NCBI GenBank assembly: GCA_025927495.1
Contig: JAICLH010000003.1
Span: forward strand, 1-44,483
Length of the DNA stretch: 44,483 nt
Direction: 5' to 3'
Origin: Gemmatimonadaceae bacterium
GTDB lineage: Bacteria > Gemmatimonadota > Gemmatimonadetes > Gemmatimonadales > Gemmatimonadaceae
Within the stretch, counting starts at the first letter, position 1. Each line of letters starts with the position of its first letter. A program made the translations under genes and the position numbers. This document shows positions 43,906 to 44,483 of this stretch, in pieces. The notes beneath the pieces were generated by a model. It did no database searches, was not told where the DNA came from, and saw only the letters and a program-made list of their open reading frames with translations.

Positions 43906-44265
43906 ATGACACCGGTACATCGCAAGCTTGCTAGCGCGGTCCTGACGTTCGATCTCGAATCCGAGATGGGGACCATTCGTTCCGAGCTCGCCGATCGGCA
44001 CTCGCGCGTGGCACGCACGCTCATCAAGGAAGGGCCGCTCCGCCTAACGCTCGTCGGCATGAGGGCCGGAGGCGCTCTCCGTGAGCACGCCGCCGAGGGA
44101 CCGATCACGATTCACGTCGTGGAGGGGACGATCGTGCTCCAGGCCGCAGGCGTCGAGCACACGATGAAAACCGGCGCGATCGTCGCACTCGAGGGTGGGG
44201 TGCGCCATGATGTGAGCACGTCGACCGGCGCCATGTTTCTCCTGACGCTCGTGATGGTAGAGTAG
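43906..44265 (+). CDS. cupin-domain protein
   Basis: 119 aa single cupin: LREHAAEGPITIHVVEGTI (motif 1 with a His) and VALEGGVRHDVSTST (motif 2). No signal peptide, so cytoplasmic. Third gene of the NirK-like operon; GAGG 10 nt upstream of the ATG. Cupins near nitrite/nitric-oxide genes are known in other bacteria, but the role is unknown here. Confidence 0.8.
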   Translation: MTPVHRKLASAVLTFDLESEMGTIRSELADRHSRVARTLIKEGPLRLTLVGMRAGGALREHAAEGPITIHVVEGTIVLQAAGVEHTMKTGAIVALEGGVRHDVSTSTGAMFLLTLVMVE

Positions 44266-44388
44266 CGCGCGCGCGGCGATTGTGCTCGGCCGGGCGCACC
44301 CGATCATGGGTTGACGTGCACGTCCGGCGAGTCGTCTCTCCGTAGTACCCTCGCGTTCGCCGCCGACCCGCCTCCGGAGCCGCCAGCC
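44266..44388. other. gap before the final partial gene
   Basis: 123 nt with no recognisable gene or terminator. GGAG at about 44375-44378 may be the ribosome binding site of the next gene. Confidence 0.3.
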
Positions 44389-44483
44389 ATGACCGTCGTT
44401 TTCTCATTCTGGGTTGTCATCATTCTCGTCATACTCGGCTCTCTCGTTTTCTCCACGGTGCTTCAGCTGCGCGGCCAGCGCGT
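44389..44483 (+). CDS. partial membrane protein at window edge
   Basis: Only the N-terminal 31 residues are present. The ATG at 44389 opens a hydrophobic segment (FWVVIILVILGSLVFST) and then LQLRGQR. An N-terminal signal anchor of this sort occurs in SPFH/band-7 proteins and many others, so no family is assigned. It runs off the window. Confidence 0.5.
   Translation, partial: MTVVFSFWVVIILVILGSLVFSTVLQLRGQR

Overview
The window is GC-rich DNA (about two thirds G+C by eye). It carries five full-length ADOP-type permeases (MacB/FtsX-like orphan permeases, FtsX family), four of them next to a PadR regulator. ADOP/PadR sets, DUF6600/FecR proteins, a TAT-exported BNR-propeller protein and many small lipoproteins fit an environmental bacterium of the Gemmatimonadota/Acidobacteriota kind. 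I favour Gemmatimonadota, but this rests on gene content only; there is no rRNA or tRNA in the window to confirm it.

Layout. 0.1-3.1 kb: exported VPS10/BNR beta-propeller protein. 3.2-5.7 kb: two preQ0-pathway genes (queC, queE) separated by a DUF5996 gene, with a strong shared hairpin between convergent stops. 5.7-7.7 kb: FUSC-type membrane protein; 7.9-8.9 kb: PLP-dependent deaminase/desulfhydrase. 8.9-13.2 kb: basic DUF6496 protein, FecR/DUF6600 protein, an exported protein of unknown role and DUF3175. 13.2-19.0 kb: a small lipoprotein family (two intact copies plus a broken piece), serine/threonine dehydratase-PEBP-cyclophilin operon, a palindromic MITE-like element, a Cys-rich zinc-ribbon-like protein, an HdeD/DUF308 protein and a frameshifted pseudogene. 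19.2-21.5 kb: YncE-type propeller plus MFS transporter. 21.8-42.1 kb: the ADOP/PadR territory, also holding an ECF sigma/TM protein/Spy-like sensor module, an aldo-keto reductase, a RibD-like fragment cut by a second MITE copy, a Vgb-like propeller and a VOC protein. 42.3-44.3 kb: copper nitrite-reductase-like protein, short heme-copper-oxidase-like membrane protein and a cupin; 44.4 kb to the end: a truncated membrane protein.

The most unusual signal is not a gene. The heptamer GTTAGGC (mostly as CGTTAGGC) occurs about 70 times counting both strands, where about 5 are expected by base composition. It lies in genes and between them, in every reading frame and in both orientations, forces rare codons (TTA, CTA, AGG), and supplies stop codons to at least seven genes or gene remnants. 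It behaves as a DNA-level word, comparable in kind to DNA uptake sequences or cyanobacterial HIP1, and I know of no description of it. Further structural signals are two copies of an inverted-repeat MITE in opposite relative orientation, and a decamer TCCG-repeat family confined to intergenic regions.
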